Positions 17,869 to 27,384 of a stretch of DNA of 64,000 bases are shown piece after piece. The notes beneath the pieces were generated by a model that was not told where the DNA came from, ran no database searches, and saw nothing but the letters and a program-made list of their open reading frames with translations. Every line of letters begins with the position of its first letter. Position 1 is the stretch's first letter. Source of the DNA: Eubacterium sp. (GTDB lineage Bacteria; Bacillota; Clostridia; Oscillospirales; Acutalibacteraceae); assembly GCA_017446095.1 (NCBI GenBank), contig JAFSRN010000013.1, positions 122,331 to 186,330 of the forward strand. Direction: 5' to 3'. The position numbers were made by a program, and so were the translations under genes.

Positions 17869-20800
17869 TTATTTTACTTTAATCGTAACCGTTACAATTT
17901 TTGTTGCAGATTTGTAGGTATTGTTGCCCGCGGCGGTGACTTTTACCTTAACTTTATAGGTGCCTCTGCCTAAGCCTTTCTTAACCGTTACTTTTCCTGC
18001 ACTTGATACAGTAATGTTCTTGTTGCCGTTTGCCTTTTTGTAGGTCACCTTTCCCTGAGCATTGCTTACCGAGAAAGCATCTTTCTGCTTTATCGTCTGG
18101 CTCTTCTTTTTAAGGTTTGAATACTTGACTGTTACCGTCTTTCCGCCTGCCTTGAGCGGATTTGCTTTCTTTTCAAGTTTGGGAATGGTTTCGGTTTTGA
18201 GCACCTTGCCGCACACGGTACACTTATATGTCTTTGTTCCTGTTGCGGTATAGGTTGCCGCCTTAGTAACCGTTCCCTTATTGCTTTTATGTCCAAGGGC
18301 GTTTACATAATCAGACTTATATGCATTGCCGCAGACCGCACAGGTGTAGGTGGTATAGCCTTTTGCCGTGCAGGTTGGAGCTGTTACAACTGCCTGATAG
18401 TGATGCTCGGCAACCGGAATATCCTTTTGCGTTCTGCTGAGCTCTCTGCCACAAGCGGAGCAGTAGATAACGCTGTCGTAGGAGCCTGCTCTTGTGCAGG
18501 TGGCAGGAAGTATATTTTCCTTAACCTCTTCCGCTGCTTTATGGCCGTCTCTTTCACACACGGAATCCTCCACCCATTTTGCATAAAGGGTGAATTCACT
18601 GAAAACAGGATCGTCAAAGTTATACATTGATGTACAGTCTTCGTCGATATACCAGCCGTAGAATGCATAGCCGTCCTCGTGCGGATTAGCAGGCTGCTGC
18701 ACCGTTTCGCCGCTGTAGAGATACTGCCAGGACGGCGCCTCGCCGTGACCGTTGGCGTCGAAGGTGATTTTGTAGCCGAGCTGGAACCATAGCGCATAGA
18801 GTGTTAAATCGTCCGTTATCGGGGTAGAAAAATCAAAATCTCTGTCACCGTTTTCATCGTAGCACCAGCCGTAGAACATCCAGCCTCTTTCGCTCGGTGC
18901 ATCGGGTTGAGCTGCAGTTTCACCGAATACCACCTGCTGTGCGTCGGGTGCCAAGCCGTGACTCATTGCGTTGAACATTACGGTGTTTTGGTTACCACTC
19001 CACTTTGCATAGAGGGTGAGCACCTTTTCGCCTACGCGCTCTCTGTCAAAATCAAACGGAATTGTGCAGGCTTTATCCCTGTACCAACCGCGGAAGATAT
19101 AGCCGTCCGCCGTCGGGTCCTCGGGCTTTTGAACAAAGTCAACCGAGAAGTTAAGCTGGTCTGCAGGCGCAGTGCCGTGCCCGTTCATATTATAGGTAAT
19201 GAGATAGGAACCGAGCGCCTGATATGTGTATTCAATAATAATCTTTTCGCTTGTGCTGTTTACTCTTACGGTGGCGGGTTCGCCGTCAACCGTTGCCACA
19301 ACATCCACCATGCCGTTTGTATCGGTGCTGAACTCGTAGCCGTCTTCCGCCTCGAAATTAATCTGCACGCGGTATGTGTGCTTGTTCTCAAAGGTTTCGC
19401 CCATTTCCATAGGCCAGCCCGCCGTTTCGTCGTACCACTGGAATTTGGTGAGAGTCATACGCACGGTGTCGTAGCTTTCAAGTTCGTCGCCCTTCACCCA
19501 TTCAACGCCGGGAACGGGACGCTGATAAACATTAACATCCACATAGTTAATCGTGCTGTTCCATATTGCCGTTACCGTGGTGTCGGCTTTGACGGTAATG
19601 CTTTCGCCGGGCTCATAGTAACCGGCGGTTCCGTTTGCGCGGGGAACGCTCCAACGGTAGAAATTCATACCTGAAGGCGCATTAAAAGTACATTCTGGGA
19701 GCTCGTACACAGCGCCGTAGTCCACCGTCTGACTCTGCATTGTGCCGCTTCCGCTGCCTGCGCTGAAAGTAATTGTCGGCGTAATTCTTGTCCATTTTGC
19801 ATAGAGATAGGTGCTTGTGTGTACAGGCTGACTGAAATCAAATGCCGCGGTGCAATCCTCGTCGGTGTACCAGCCTCCGAAGGTGTAGCCGTCCGCAGTG
19901 AGCGGCTCGGGTTCTTCGACACGGCTGCCCGACTGAATAGTCTGCTGTGAGGATTTGCCGTGACCGTTTGCTCTGAAATATACATTGATATAGAGCTTGC
20001 TCCATCCCGCATAAAGCGTAAAATCATCGCTGACGGGCGTGTTGAAATTGTATGACTTGGTGCAGGCTTGGTCGGTGTACCAACCTGTAAAGGTGTAGCC
20101 ATCCGTATTGGGCAGGTCGTTGGGCTTTTGCACCTTATCTCCCTGAGCAATGGTTTGCGCCACGGGCGCAGTGCCTCTGCCGTTGGTGCTGAAGCTGACC
20201 GCATAGGTTGGCACATTCGATTCAACAAAAATGAAGCCGTTTTCATTGGCGTACTGCTCTGCCGCCGTGCCCTTTTTGCCCGTGATAGTATAGTTGTGAA
20301 CCTTGATGAATTCGGTTCCGCTGTCAGACGTCATACGCACATAGCCGAACGCACGGTATTCGATTTCCTCAACATTTGCGGGAATATATACATTTTGCAA
20401 TTTAGAGCAATTCTGAAACGCTTCGTACCCTATTTTTGTAACACCGCTGCCGATTCTCACCGTTTTCAGGTTGGGGCAAAGCTCAAATGCGCCGTATTCT
20501 ACTACGGTTACACTGTCGGGAATGGTAACGGATTCAATGCTCGTTTTCCTGAAAGCATATTCACCGATGTATTCAACTTTATCGGGAATCACAATTTCAT
20601 CAATGCTTTCGCAAAAGTCAAATGCAAAATCCCCAATAACGGTAACGCTACTTGGTATTGTTACATCAGTCAGACTTGTGCACGAGTTAAAGACGCTGTT
20701 TTTAATCACAGTAACCGTATCGGGTATCGTGACATGCTTAAGTGCATAGCAATCTTGAAATGTATGCGATTCAAGCGTTGTAACACCATAGGGAATATCA

Positions 20801-21273
20801 ACGTTTTCAAGAGAAGTACATTCAAAAAACGCATAGGTTTCGATGGACTGAACACTGTTTGGAATATCAACACTTTTCAAAGCTTCACACTGTAAAAAAG
20901 TGTTACTTTCGATTGTAGTAACGCCGCTTGGGATCTTTATGCTTTCAAGTGATTTACAACCGTAAAAAGAGGAGCCGTCAATTTTGGTTACGCCGTTTGG
21001 AATATTTACATTTTTCACAGTTGTATTTTGGCGAAAGCTGTACCTTCCGAGCGCTTTTACCGGATGATTACCCGCCGAGCCGTTAAAAGCGGAGGGAATA
21101 TTCACATCGGTATCGGAGCCGGTATATTCATCAATCCTATATCCGCCGAGCTCCTCGTCATAAGAAATTTTCCACTCGCCGATAGTTTCATCCGCGTGCG
21201 CGGTTAGCGGCACGGTACAAAGCGCGGAAAGAATCATCACAAGGGATAATATCAGGGATAATGTTTTTTTCAT
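17869..21273 (-). CDS. BspA-like leucine-rich-repeat surface protein with InlB B-repeats
   Basis: An 1134-residue exported protein; AAGGAGT precedes the ATG. After the signal peptide come about eleven BspA/TpLRR units (about 65-345; pattern LExVxIPxxVTxIxxxAFxxC). Five Listeria-Bacteroides/InlB B-repeats follow, each ending like GWYTDEDCTAAFDF...LYAKW, with one divergent copy and one unrelated beta domain between them. Next are Cys-rich repeats (PTCTAKGYTTYTCAVCG type), and a C-terminal module of about 95 residues ending KVKVTAAGNNTYKSATKIVTVTIKVK-like, shared with the next protein upstream. There is no LPXTG motif, so attachment must be by another route. Likely roles are adhesion to host, diet or other bacteria. 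Confidence 0.9.
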   Translation of the reverse strand: MKKTLSLILSLVMILSALCTVPLTAHADETIGEWKISYDEELGGYRIDEYTGSDTDVNIPSAFNGSAGNHPVKALGRYSFRQNTTVKNVNIPNGVTKIDGSSFYGCKSLESIKIPSGVTTIESNTFLQCEALKSVDIPNSVQSIETYAFFECTSLENVDIPYGVTTLESHTFQDCYALKHVTIPDTVTVIKNSVFNSCTSLTDVTIPSSVTVIGDFAFDFCESIDEIVIPDKVEYIGEYAFRKTSIESVTIPDSVTVVEYGAFELCPNLKTVRIGSGVTKIGYEAFQNCSKLQNVYIPANVEEIEYRAFGYVRMTSDSGTEFIKVHNYTITGKKGTAAEQYANENGFIFVESNVPTYAVSFSTNGRGTAPVAQTIAQGDKVQKPNDLPNTDGYTFTGWYTDQACTKSYNFNTPVSDDFTLYAGWSKLYINVYFRANGHGKSSQQTIQSGSRVEEPEPLTADGYTFGGWYTDEDCTAAFDFSQPVHTSTYLYAKWTRITPTITFSAGSGSGTMQSQTVDYGAVYELPECTFNAPSGMNFYRWSVPRANGTAGYYEPGESITVKADTTVTAIWNSTINYVDVNVYQRPVPGVEWVKGDELESYDTVRMTLTKFQWYDETAGWPMEMGETFENKHTYRVQINFEAEDGYEFSTDTNGMVDVVATVDGEPATVRVNSTSEKIIIEYTYQALGSYLITYNMNGHGTAPADQLNFSVDFVQKPEDPTADGYIFRGWYRDKACTIPFDFDRERVGEKVLTLYAKWSGNQNTVMFNAMSHGLAPDAQQVVFGETAAQPDAPSERGWMFYGWCYDENGDRDFDFSTPITDDLTLYALWFQLGYKITFDANGHGEAPSWQYLYSGETVQQPANPHEDGYAFYGWYIDEDCTSMYNFDDPVFSEFTLYAKWVEDSVCERDGHKAAEEVKENILPATCTRAGSYDSVIYCSACGRELSRTQKDIPVAEHHYQAVVTAPTCTAKGYTTYTCAVCGNAYKSDYVNALGHKSNKGTVTKAATYTATGTKTYKCTVCGKVLKTETIPKLEKKANPLKAGGKTVTVKYSNLKKKSQTIKQKDAFSVSNAQGKVTYKKANGNKNITVSSAGKVTVKKGLGRGTYKVKVKVTAAGNNTYKSATKIVTVTIKVK

Positions 21274-21419
21274 AATTTTTTACTCCTTAATTCATTGTAG
21301 TTTCGGGATATCAAGGAAGTCGTTCTTTGTATTTCTACGGGGCTGTCTCAAACGAGATAGCGCTGATATAGTTTGTCCGATTAAGGCTTTCCCTTGAGGG
21401 GAAGGCTTGAGACCCTCAC

Positions 21420-23120
21420 CTACTTTACTTTTATCGTGACTGTTACGGTTTTGGTGGCTGCTTTGTAGGTGGTGTTGCCGGCGGCGGTGACTTTGACCTT
21501 TACCTTGTATGTGCCCTTTTTCAAGCCTTTTTTCACCGTGATATTGCCGCTGTTCGCAACGGTGATATTTTTGTTGCCGCTCGCCTTCTTATAAGTCACC
21601 GCACCCTTAGCCTTGCTAACGGTAATAGCGTTTGAGCGCTTGATGGAAATGCTTTTTTTCTTAAGCGTTTTGTATTTTAAGGTCTTAGTTTTGCCCTTTG
21701 CGGTGAGCGTGTTGGCTTTTTTATTGTAGGTTTTGGTCGTCTTTGTGCCGCAGTCCTTGCAGGTGAAGGTCTTGGTGTACTTTGCCGCGGTCGTCTTTGT
21801 TATCTTGCCCGCGTCGTAGTTGTGGCTCTTTTTCCAAGTGATTTTGTTGCCGTCTGAGTCCGTGCCGTAATTATCCATATACGCTTTTACAGTGGCATTA
21901 TTACACGCGGAATTGATAGTGAAACCGTCAATTATTTTAAAGCTAATATCGTAACCAAAAGCCTGTGCACCTATGCTCTTTACGCTTGAGGGAATGGTGA
22001 CGCTTTTTAAATTATTACAATCAAGAAACGCCCGCATTCCAATTGTTTCCAGTTTATCAGGCAGCGTGATGCTTGTTAGTTTACGTAACTCTTGAAAAGC
22101 GTAATTACCTATTGTAGTAAGATTTGACGGAAATTTGATACTCTTGACTGCGCAGCCTGAAAAGGCAGATTCGTCTATCTCAAGCAGACTTTCAGGCAGC
22201 GAAACTGTGGTTGCTCCCTCGCAATAATTAAATGCAGACGGACCAATATAAACTACGCCCTCATTAATGATGATTGATTTAATTTCGGTTCTATAATAAC
22301 ACCACGGGCGATTCGAGATAGCACCATTACCACTCATCCTGCCGTCGCCTGATTTGCTGACGGTCAGCGTTCCTGTTTCAATGTCAAAAGCATATGAACA
22401 GCCTCCCGTTGTACCGCTGCTTACATCAACATAATTCAGTGCGGTCATAGTGCCGTAAATTCCGCCGGGGCTTTGCGCATAGTTATAGGCGCAATTATTA
22501 GTTCCGATACCTCTGATTGTAAAGCCTTCAACGGTTTCGTAATCTCTGTCGTTCTCGGTAAAAGCGCCGAATGCACGACCGCCGATGTACTTTACACTGG
22601 AGGGAATATATACCTCGGTCAGCTTTGTATCAGCAAATGCATACACGCCTACATACAGCAAGCCTTGATATAAGGTTATTGAAGAAAGCTTTGTTTTAGC
22701 AAAGGCGTGCGAGCCGATTCTTGTTACTGTACTTGGTATTGAAAGTGCAAGCCAATCAGCAGAATAGCCTACGTCATAAAATGCAGACTTACCTATTTCA
22801 AGAAGTCCCGTAGGTAAAAAAACTATGCTAAGATTAGCCATGCTTGAGAATGCGCTGTTGCCGATATAGGTAATACCTTTATCAACGATTACCTTCTCCA
22901 CCTCGTTTCTATAACTATACCACGGCTGAGGCATTGAGCCGTCATAATCATACATATTGCCGTTACCCGAAATGGTAAGTAATTTTATTTCTGAATAATA
23001 TGTATATGTTACGCCGTCGCCGCAAGCGCCGCTGTCGTCAGCCCTTGCCGTGAACGGCAGTGCGCCGAGCGTTGTGAGTATCATAATAAGTGATAAAAAG
23101 ATGGATAATGTTTTTTTCAT
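21420..23120 (-). CDS. BspA-like leucine-rich-repeat surface protein
   Basis: 566 residues from the ATG at 23120, chosen because AGGAGA lies just upstream and the protein then starts with a signal peptide (MKKTLSIFLSLIMIL). Two blocks each begin with a TISGNGNMYDYDG / TVSKSGDGRMSGNG-like strand followed by PWYSYRNEVEKVIVDKG and then BspA-type leucine-rich units with IPSSVKYIGGRAF. The C-terminus has one Cys pair (CKDCG) and the same 95-residue Lys/Thr-rich module as the 1134-residue protein. It lies 44 bases downstream of the response regulator start-to-stop unit, suggesting that this regulator controls it. A gap of about 145 bases with small GC-rich inverted repeats separates it from the larger adhesin. 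Confidence 0.9.
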   Translation of the reverse strand: MKKTLSIFLSLIMILTTLGALPFTARADDSGACGDGVTYTYYSEIKLLTISGNGNMYDYDGSMPQPWYSYRNEVEKVIVDKGITYIGNSAFSSMANLSIVFLPTGLLEIGKSAFYDVGYSADWLALSIPSTVTRIGSHAFAKTKLSSITLYQGLLYVGVYAFADTKLTEVYIPSSVKYIGGRAFGAFTENDRDYETVEGFTIRGIGTNNCAYNYAQSPGGIYGTMTALNYVDVSSGTTGGCSYAFDIETGTLTVSKSGDGRMSGNGAISNRPWCYYRTEIKSIIINEGVVYIGPSAFNYCEGATTVSLPESLLEIDESAFSGCAVKSIKFPSNLTTIGNYAFQELRKLTSITLPDKLETIGMRAFLDCNNLKSVTIPSSVKSIGAQAFGYDISFKIIDGFTINSACNNATVKAYMDNYGTDSDGNKITWKKSHNYDAGKITKTTAAKYTKTFTCKDCGTKTTKTYNKKANTLTAKGKTKTLKYKTLKKKSISIKRSNAITVSKAKGAVTYKKASGNKNITVANSGNITVKKGLKKGTYKVKVKVTAAGNTTYKAATKTVTVTIKVK

Positions 23121-23164
23121 AAGTTTTCTCCTTTCGATATTAAGCCATTCCCTCAAGGGGAGGA

Positions 23165-23773
23165 TTAATCGGTTTGATTATCGTTTTTTCTGTCAATGTC
23201 GCTGACGGTTATTTTGAGTTCCTTTGCGCTGAGCATCAGGTCAATTTTGCTTTCAAAACCTGTTTTTTCAAGCATATTGCGGATGTGATAATTCACCGTG
23301 TTAACGCTGACTCCGAGCGCGGCGGCAATTTCTTCGTTGGTAAGTCCCGCCGAAAGTTCACGCAGCACATCGCGCTCCCGTTCGGTCAGTCTGTCGCTTG
23401 TGGTGTTGCCAAACGGAACGGACAGCGTTTCGTCCTCATAGTAGGTTTTGCCGTCTGCAATTCTGTCGAGCGCTTCAAGCAGCGAATCCTTGCTGAACTG
23501 CTTATACCATAGCCCTTCGCAGCCCGCCGCCTTTGCCTTTTGCTTCCAGCCCGCCTCGGCGGTGGAGGTAACAATCAGAATTTTGATTTCTGGGTGGAAC
23601 TGCTTGATTTGCGCCGCCGCGGAAAGACCGTCGATTCCGCTTTTCATCATCACGTCCATTATGATGATATTCGGCAGCGCTTCGCCCTTTTCACTCTTGC
23701 AATATTGCAAAGCGTCCGACGCGCTGTGAAAGGTTTGCGTCACTTGGTAGCGCTTGGAGGTTTTGATATACAT
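23165..23773 (-). CDS. NarL/FixJ-type response regulator, N-terminus extends upstream without a standard start codon
   Basis: From the first standard ATG (23773) this encodes 202 residues: a receiver domain with the phosphoacceptor Asp in NIIIMDVMM (D40), switch residues IVTST and the Lys in LWYKQF, then a LuxR-type helix-turn-helix (LTERERDVLRELSAGLTNEEIA). The frame stays open to 23827 and adds IIKIAITDDYRISRDFFE, which is the missing first strand and acidic pair of the receiver, moving the Asp to about 58, the normal position. That extension begins with ATC-ATC-AAA behind GAGGCGGTGA, with no ATG, GTG or TTG in frame. The real start is therefore either non-standard or mutated. It lies downstream of a histidine kinase gene and upstream of two adhesin genes. 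Confidence 0.85.
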   Translation of the reverse strand: MYIKTSKRYQVTQTFHSASDALQYCKSEKGEALPNIIIMDVMMKSGIDGLSAAAQIKQFHPEIKILIVTSTAEAGWKQKAKAAGCEGLWYKQFSKDSLLEALDRIADGKTYYEDETLSVPFGNTTSDRLTERERDVLRELSAGLTNEEIAAALGVSVNTVNYHIRNMLEKTGFESKIDLMLSAKELKITVSDIDRKNDNQTD

Positions 23774-23980
23774 TTCAAAAAAATCCCGCGATATTCTGTA
23801 ATCGTCGGTAATGGCTATTTTGATGATAAAATCACCGCCTCAAATATAATATCTCAACTATATTATAACAAAATAAATTAGGACTGAACAGCCCGCAAAA
23901 CAGTAATAGTCAAGTTCCAAATATTTGTGCAGAGTGGATAATAATGCCACATCTCACTTGTGCAAGAGGCACAAAACAGC

Positions 23981-24006
23981 AAAAAAGCCGCCTCTTTCGA
24001 GACGGC
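23981..24006 (-). terminator. Terminator after the histidine kinase gene
   Basis: On the minus strand GCCGTCTC-GAAA-GAGGCGGC (complement of 23987-24006) is followed by six T. It separates the kinase gene from the response regulator gene, so the latter needs readthrough or its own promoter; a TATAAT lies on the minus strand near 23869 with a weak -35. Confidence 0.8.
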
Positions 24007-24015
24007 AGATTGCTG

Positions 24016-25284
24016 CTATATTTCAAGTATTATTATCAAGTGTGGTGCTGACTTAACGCTCATTTTTGCGCCCTGCGCTTCTGCGGTTTTGCGAAGTGAA
24101 AGAAGCCCGCCCGTTTCGGTTATTTCGCCCATCGGCGGTTTGCCGTTATTCATCAGGAATATTTGCGTTTTGCCGTTTTCGAAAGCAATATCAGCTTTAA
24201 GCAAATCGCCTTCCGCGTGCTTGACCGTGTTGGCGGCGCATTCTCTGATTGCAAGCGCCAGCAACTCCTTTGCGCTTTCGGGCGGCGCACCGTTAATGAC
24301 AACCTCAACGCCAATTCCGTTGGCAAGTTTGACGGTGTAATCAATAATATCCGTCTGTGCATCATCCACCTTTTCAGCCTCGCCCAATAACAGGGCGTTC
24401 GTTATTGTTAAAAGCTCGGCAATGCTCGCTTCGTCCGCTTCATCGGGGTTTTCAAAATAGTATCTGCTGCGCAGAAGAACATATCCAACCTCATCGTGTA
24501 GGGTAGTGCGCGCCTTTAAGATTTCGCGATTCATTACAAGGCTGTTTTGCTCCGAACTCATAAGGCGCATACGGTACTGAATATCGCGCAGTTTCTTCTC
24601 ATTCGCCTTTAACTCGGCGGTGATTTTGTACGGCTCTGTAAAGTCAACAGCCGTTATTTGCGTGTAGAGGTTGCCGTTCGCCTGAATGTCGGTTTTGGCA
24701 AACATCAGCGCCGTGTTGTCGTCTGTAACAACAAGCATTTGAGCACCGTGTGCCTCGCCCTTTTGGCAGATAATCCGCCACAGCTCATTTGTGTTATACA
24801 GATTGCCGTTAGTCACCTTGCGGCAATATTCGTTCATTTTCACATTGGACAAATGCACCTCGCCGTTCCTGTCCCCGAAACAAACGGCAACGGGAAGCAG
24901 ATCGAGTGTTTCCTTGATTGCGCCGCCGGAAATATGGCTTTTTTCATATCTATTTATGCTTCTGAATGTCAGATATGTAAGCAGTACAAGCAATACTTCA
25001 ATTCCAATAACAGCGGTAGCGGGCAAATCATAGAGTGCATTGACAACGGCGGGATAAGAGGTTCTGCCACCCGTGTAATGTGCCTGAAAGATGCCGTCAA
25101 AAAGGAGGTATAAAAACGTAAAGCCCATCACGAGCTCAGCAGCAGACAGGGTGATGAACGCCGCCCCTCGCTTTTGGCGAACGGCTTTAAACAGCGTTAT
25201 CATCTGAAAAACGAGCAGCATCAGCGCGAGCGAGCATACAACATCGCCGATGTGATACGCCAAAACATCTCTGTATGCCGTCAT
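24016..25284 (-). CDS. Membrane sensor histidine kinase
   Basis: 422 residues. The ATG at 25284 overlaps the upstream stop (TGATG); a GTG three bases earlier is also possible. Four or five membrane helices (about 10-110) are followed by a PAS-like region (about 125-220) and a NarX/LiaS-type kinase core. The phosphoacceptor region is TTLHDEVGYVL (H263), the N box is RECAANTVKHAEGD (N352) and the G box GGLLSLRKTAEAQGAKM. It would autophosphorylate and pass phosphate to the NarL-type regulator encoded next. It is translationally coupled to a second membrane sensor protein. Confidence 0.85.
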   Translation of the reverse strand: MTAYRDVLAYHIGDVVCSLALMLLVFQMITLFKAVRQKRGAAFITLSAAELVMGFTFLYLLFDGIFQAHYTGGRTSYPAVVNALYDLPATAVIGIEVLLVLLTYLTFRSINRYEKSHISGGAIKETLDLLPVAVCFGDRNGEVHLSNVKMNEYCRKVTNGNLYNTNELWRIICQKGEAHGAQMLVVTDDNTALMFAKTDIQANGNLYTQITAVDFTEPYKITAELKANEKKLRDIQYRMRLMSSEQNSLVMNREILKARTTLHDEVGYVLLRSRYYFENPDEADEASIAELLTITNALLLGEAEKVDDAQTDIIDYTVKLANGIGVEVVINGAPPESAKELLALAIRECAANTVKHAEGDLLKADIAFENGKTQIFLMNNGKPPMGEITETGGLLSLRKTAEAQGAKMSVKSAPHLIIILEI

Positions 25285-26816
25285 CACGCATCACCGCCTT
25301 TCGCCGCAACGGTGAGCTTTCCGTTTTCAAAACAAACCTCAATAGCGGTACACTGCGAAATCAACGCTTCGCATTCGTTCTCAAAGTCTTCGTAGATATT
25401 CAGTGCTTCGTTGCGGCTTACAGTGCCGGATTCAAATGCCGCTACGGTGATTTCAATGCCGCAAAAGCGAAAATACTGCGCCGATTCCCGTATCGCCGTT
25501 TTCAGTTCATCAAGGCTGATTGTGTCGCTGCCCTCATCAATGAGCATCAGATTTGACGCGCGCTTGATGTACGCGTTAATCACGCTGATTTTGGCAAGAA
25601 CGGTTTTGAATTCGGGCGTATTCGGCTCCAGCTCCTTCAGCAGAGCGGAAACACGCTTTTGCGCAGGGTACATTTTCTCGGCAATTTCGGCATAAATGCG
25701 GTTGCGCGATTCAACTTCTAAAATATCTTGCTTAAGCTCCATTTCCTTTTGAATCAGCTCGTTTTCAAGCGACAGCGTTTCGTTTGCGTCAAACAGTTTG
25801 GCATTCATTCGGTTCAGCTCGCTTTCGTCCTCCGTCCAAAAGGCATAGCCCGCCTTAATGCTTTTACCGATGAGTTTCGTATCCTCATCAAGCACAACAG
25901 GTGCGTTTGACGCGTCGGTCACAAAAGTGAAATCTGAAGTTTTAGCGTTTTTTGACTGATAAACGGTGCGATAGCTTTTATCCGTGATAACGGCGGGATA
26001 GCGCATTTCGGCAAAAAATCCTTCGTAGTTTTCGTTATATGGTATCAGCCTTGCACGAATGCAGCTTTCATAGATTGCAAAAACGGTGAAAATTGCGATT
26101 TCGGGAACATTGAAGGGCGAGGTTTTGCCCTTTCCCTGAAGCAAATCGGCAGCAACAAACAATGCCGTGACCGCCGTTATGATAACTGCGGGCGCAATAA
26201 CCTTTTTGTGCATTGCCTTGGTAAGATAAACAATGCCGAGAATAACAAACACAACAACGTATGCAACAAAAATGTAGTAAAGAACGCCTAAATTATGCTC
26301 CTCGGGTAAGTCGCCGATAACCTCACCGTTTACAGGAGTAAACACAAGAAAATGCAAGTCGTTTGTAAAAATAAAGATCAGAAAAATCAGCGCGGGGATA
26401 AGCGAAAGTCGCTCGTTGCGGCTGCTTTCACTGTTGATTTTGAAAATACTGATTTCTGTCATCAGAAAGAGCGCAGGAGCAAGCGCCATGGGGATATAAT
26501 ACGCATACCACGAATAGCGCTCCGGCACACCGCCGTAATAAGTAACAACTCGGTATTTGATACAGCGCACTACAAGAAACATCAGCATCAGCGCCGCCGA
26601 CCACAGCATATACGACCTCGGCTTAGACGGCAGAAGCCGCCTCTTAACAGAAATCGCCCAAGAAATAATCAAACCTGAATAAATTGAAAATGTTAAGCAG
26701 AACATCAGCGTATCCAAATACGGCACGCCGGTTTTTTCATTCATGTGGCAAATACCAGCCGCAAGCATTCCGGCTAAATATATCATTAAGGTTTTTATAC
26801 CGCCAAGCTGTTTCAC
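25284..26816 (-). CDS. Membrane sensor-like protein, histidine-kinase related but without ATPase domain
   Basis: 510 residues from a GTG start (26816), with a strong AGGGGGAG ribosome site. Seven to eight membrane helices occupy about 1-245, in the style of 7TM sensor N-termini. Then a PAS-like segment (YPAVITDKSYRTVY, about 270-340) and a long coiled coil (about 345-400). The C-terminal 110 residues (ISVINAYIKRASNLMLIDEG ...) resemble the dimerisation helices and part of a kinase core, but N, D and G boxes are missing. It probably senses a signal and works with the kinase encoded directly after it, overlapping by one base. Confidence 0.75.
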   Translation of the reverse strand: MKQLGGIKTLMIYLAGMLAAGICHMNEKTGVPYLDTLMFCLTFSIYSGLIISWAISVKRRLLPSKPRSYMLWSAALMLMFLVVRCIKYRVVTYYGGVPERYSWYAYYIPMALAPALFLMTEISIFKINSESSRNERLSLIPALIFLIFIFTNDLHFLVFTPVNGEVIGDLPEEHNLGVLYYIFVAYVVVFVILGIVYLTKAMHKKVIAPAVIITAVTALFVAADLLQGKGKTSPFNVPEIAIFTVFAIYESCIRARLIPYNENYEGFFAEMRYPAVITDKSYRTVYQSKNAKTSDFTFVTDASNAPVVLDEDTKLIGKSIKAGYAFWTEDESELNRMNAKLFDANETLSLENELIQKEMELKQDILEVESRNRIYAEIAEKMYPAQKRVSALLKELEPNTPEFKTVLAKISVINAYIKRASNLMLIDEGSDTISLDELKTAIRESAQYFRFCGIEITVAAFESGTVSRNEALNIYEDFENECEALISQCTAIEVCFENGKLTVAAKGGDA

Positions 26817-26847
26817 ATACCGCTCCCCCTTTCAGATTGATAACACC

Positions 26848-26876
26848 ATTATATCGTATTTTCATTCACCTTTCAA
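26848..26876 (-). promoter_or_regulatory. Promoter of the sensor/kinase operon
   Basis: Minus strand -35 TTGAAA (complement of 26871-26876), 17-bp spacer, -10 TATAAT (complement of 26848-26853), about 30 bases before the GTG start. Confidence 0.7.
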
Positions 26877-27337
26877 TACATTGCATTTTACGCACTGTTT
26901 TTCAAAAATTCCCTTTTAAGTTGTTACAGACCATCCATTGAAAAAATCTTTTCAAGATTTATAAGCCGTTTTTGCAAAATTTTTCCTTGTCTACGCTTAG
27001 TAGATTTGTAACTTATCCATTCAGTTTTTGATTTATGTAGAACTCTACAATATCACATTTCTATCGGTTGATTTGCTTATGTAACGCTTTTTACCCCCGA
27101 AAAATGCGATTTTAGGGTTACACCCTTGCTATCTCACAAACTCGGCTGAAACCCCTTGCAACGCCTGCGTTTCAAGCTCCAAAAAGCGTGACACGCTGCC
27201 CCTTTAGATTGCGTTTTCAGAATAAATTCTTATAGGGAAAACAAACCACTTTTTTGCATTTTTTCTCTTTGTTTTTTGCGCGATTTTTACAGATTTTTAT
27301 GTTGTTGCAGTTATTATAAAAATGTAATTACAATGTA
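26877..27337. other. AT-rich intergenic stretch with no recognisable gene
   Basis: About 460 bases between divergent promoters. Neither strand has an open frame of convincing length with a ribosome site. It contains a few short inverted repeats (for example GTGACAC around 27188) but nothing with a clear function. Base composition is more AT-rich than the flanking housekeeping genes, fitting an acquired toxin-antitoxin neighbourhood. Confidence 0.4.
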
Positions 27338-27365
27338 TTGACAATTTTGCATTTTGGGTTATAAT
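27338..27365 (+). promoter_or_regulatory. Promoter of the toxin-antitoxin operon
   Basis: -35 TTGACA (27338-27343), 16-bp spacer, -10 TATAAT (27360-27365), 20 bases before the antitoxin ATG with AGGAG in between. Such operons are usually repressed by their own antitoxin; no long palindrome is visible. Confidence 0.75.
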
Positions 27366-27384
27366 AATTATAGGAGTTGATATT

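Noticed and set aside
18907-20895. Plus-strand open frames of 255 and 275 codons inside the 1134-residue adhesin gene
   Set aside because: They mirror the repeated codons of the adhesin on the other strand, have repeat-like Cys/Asn-rich translations and no ribosome sites.
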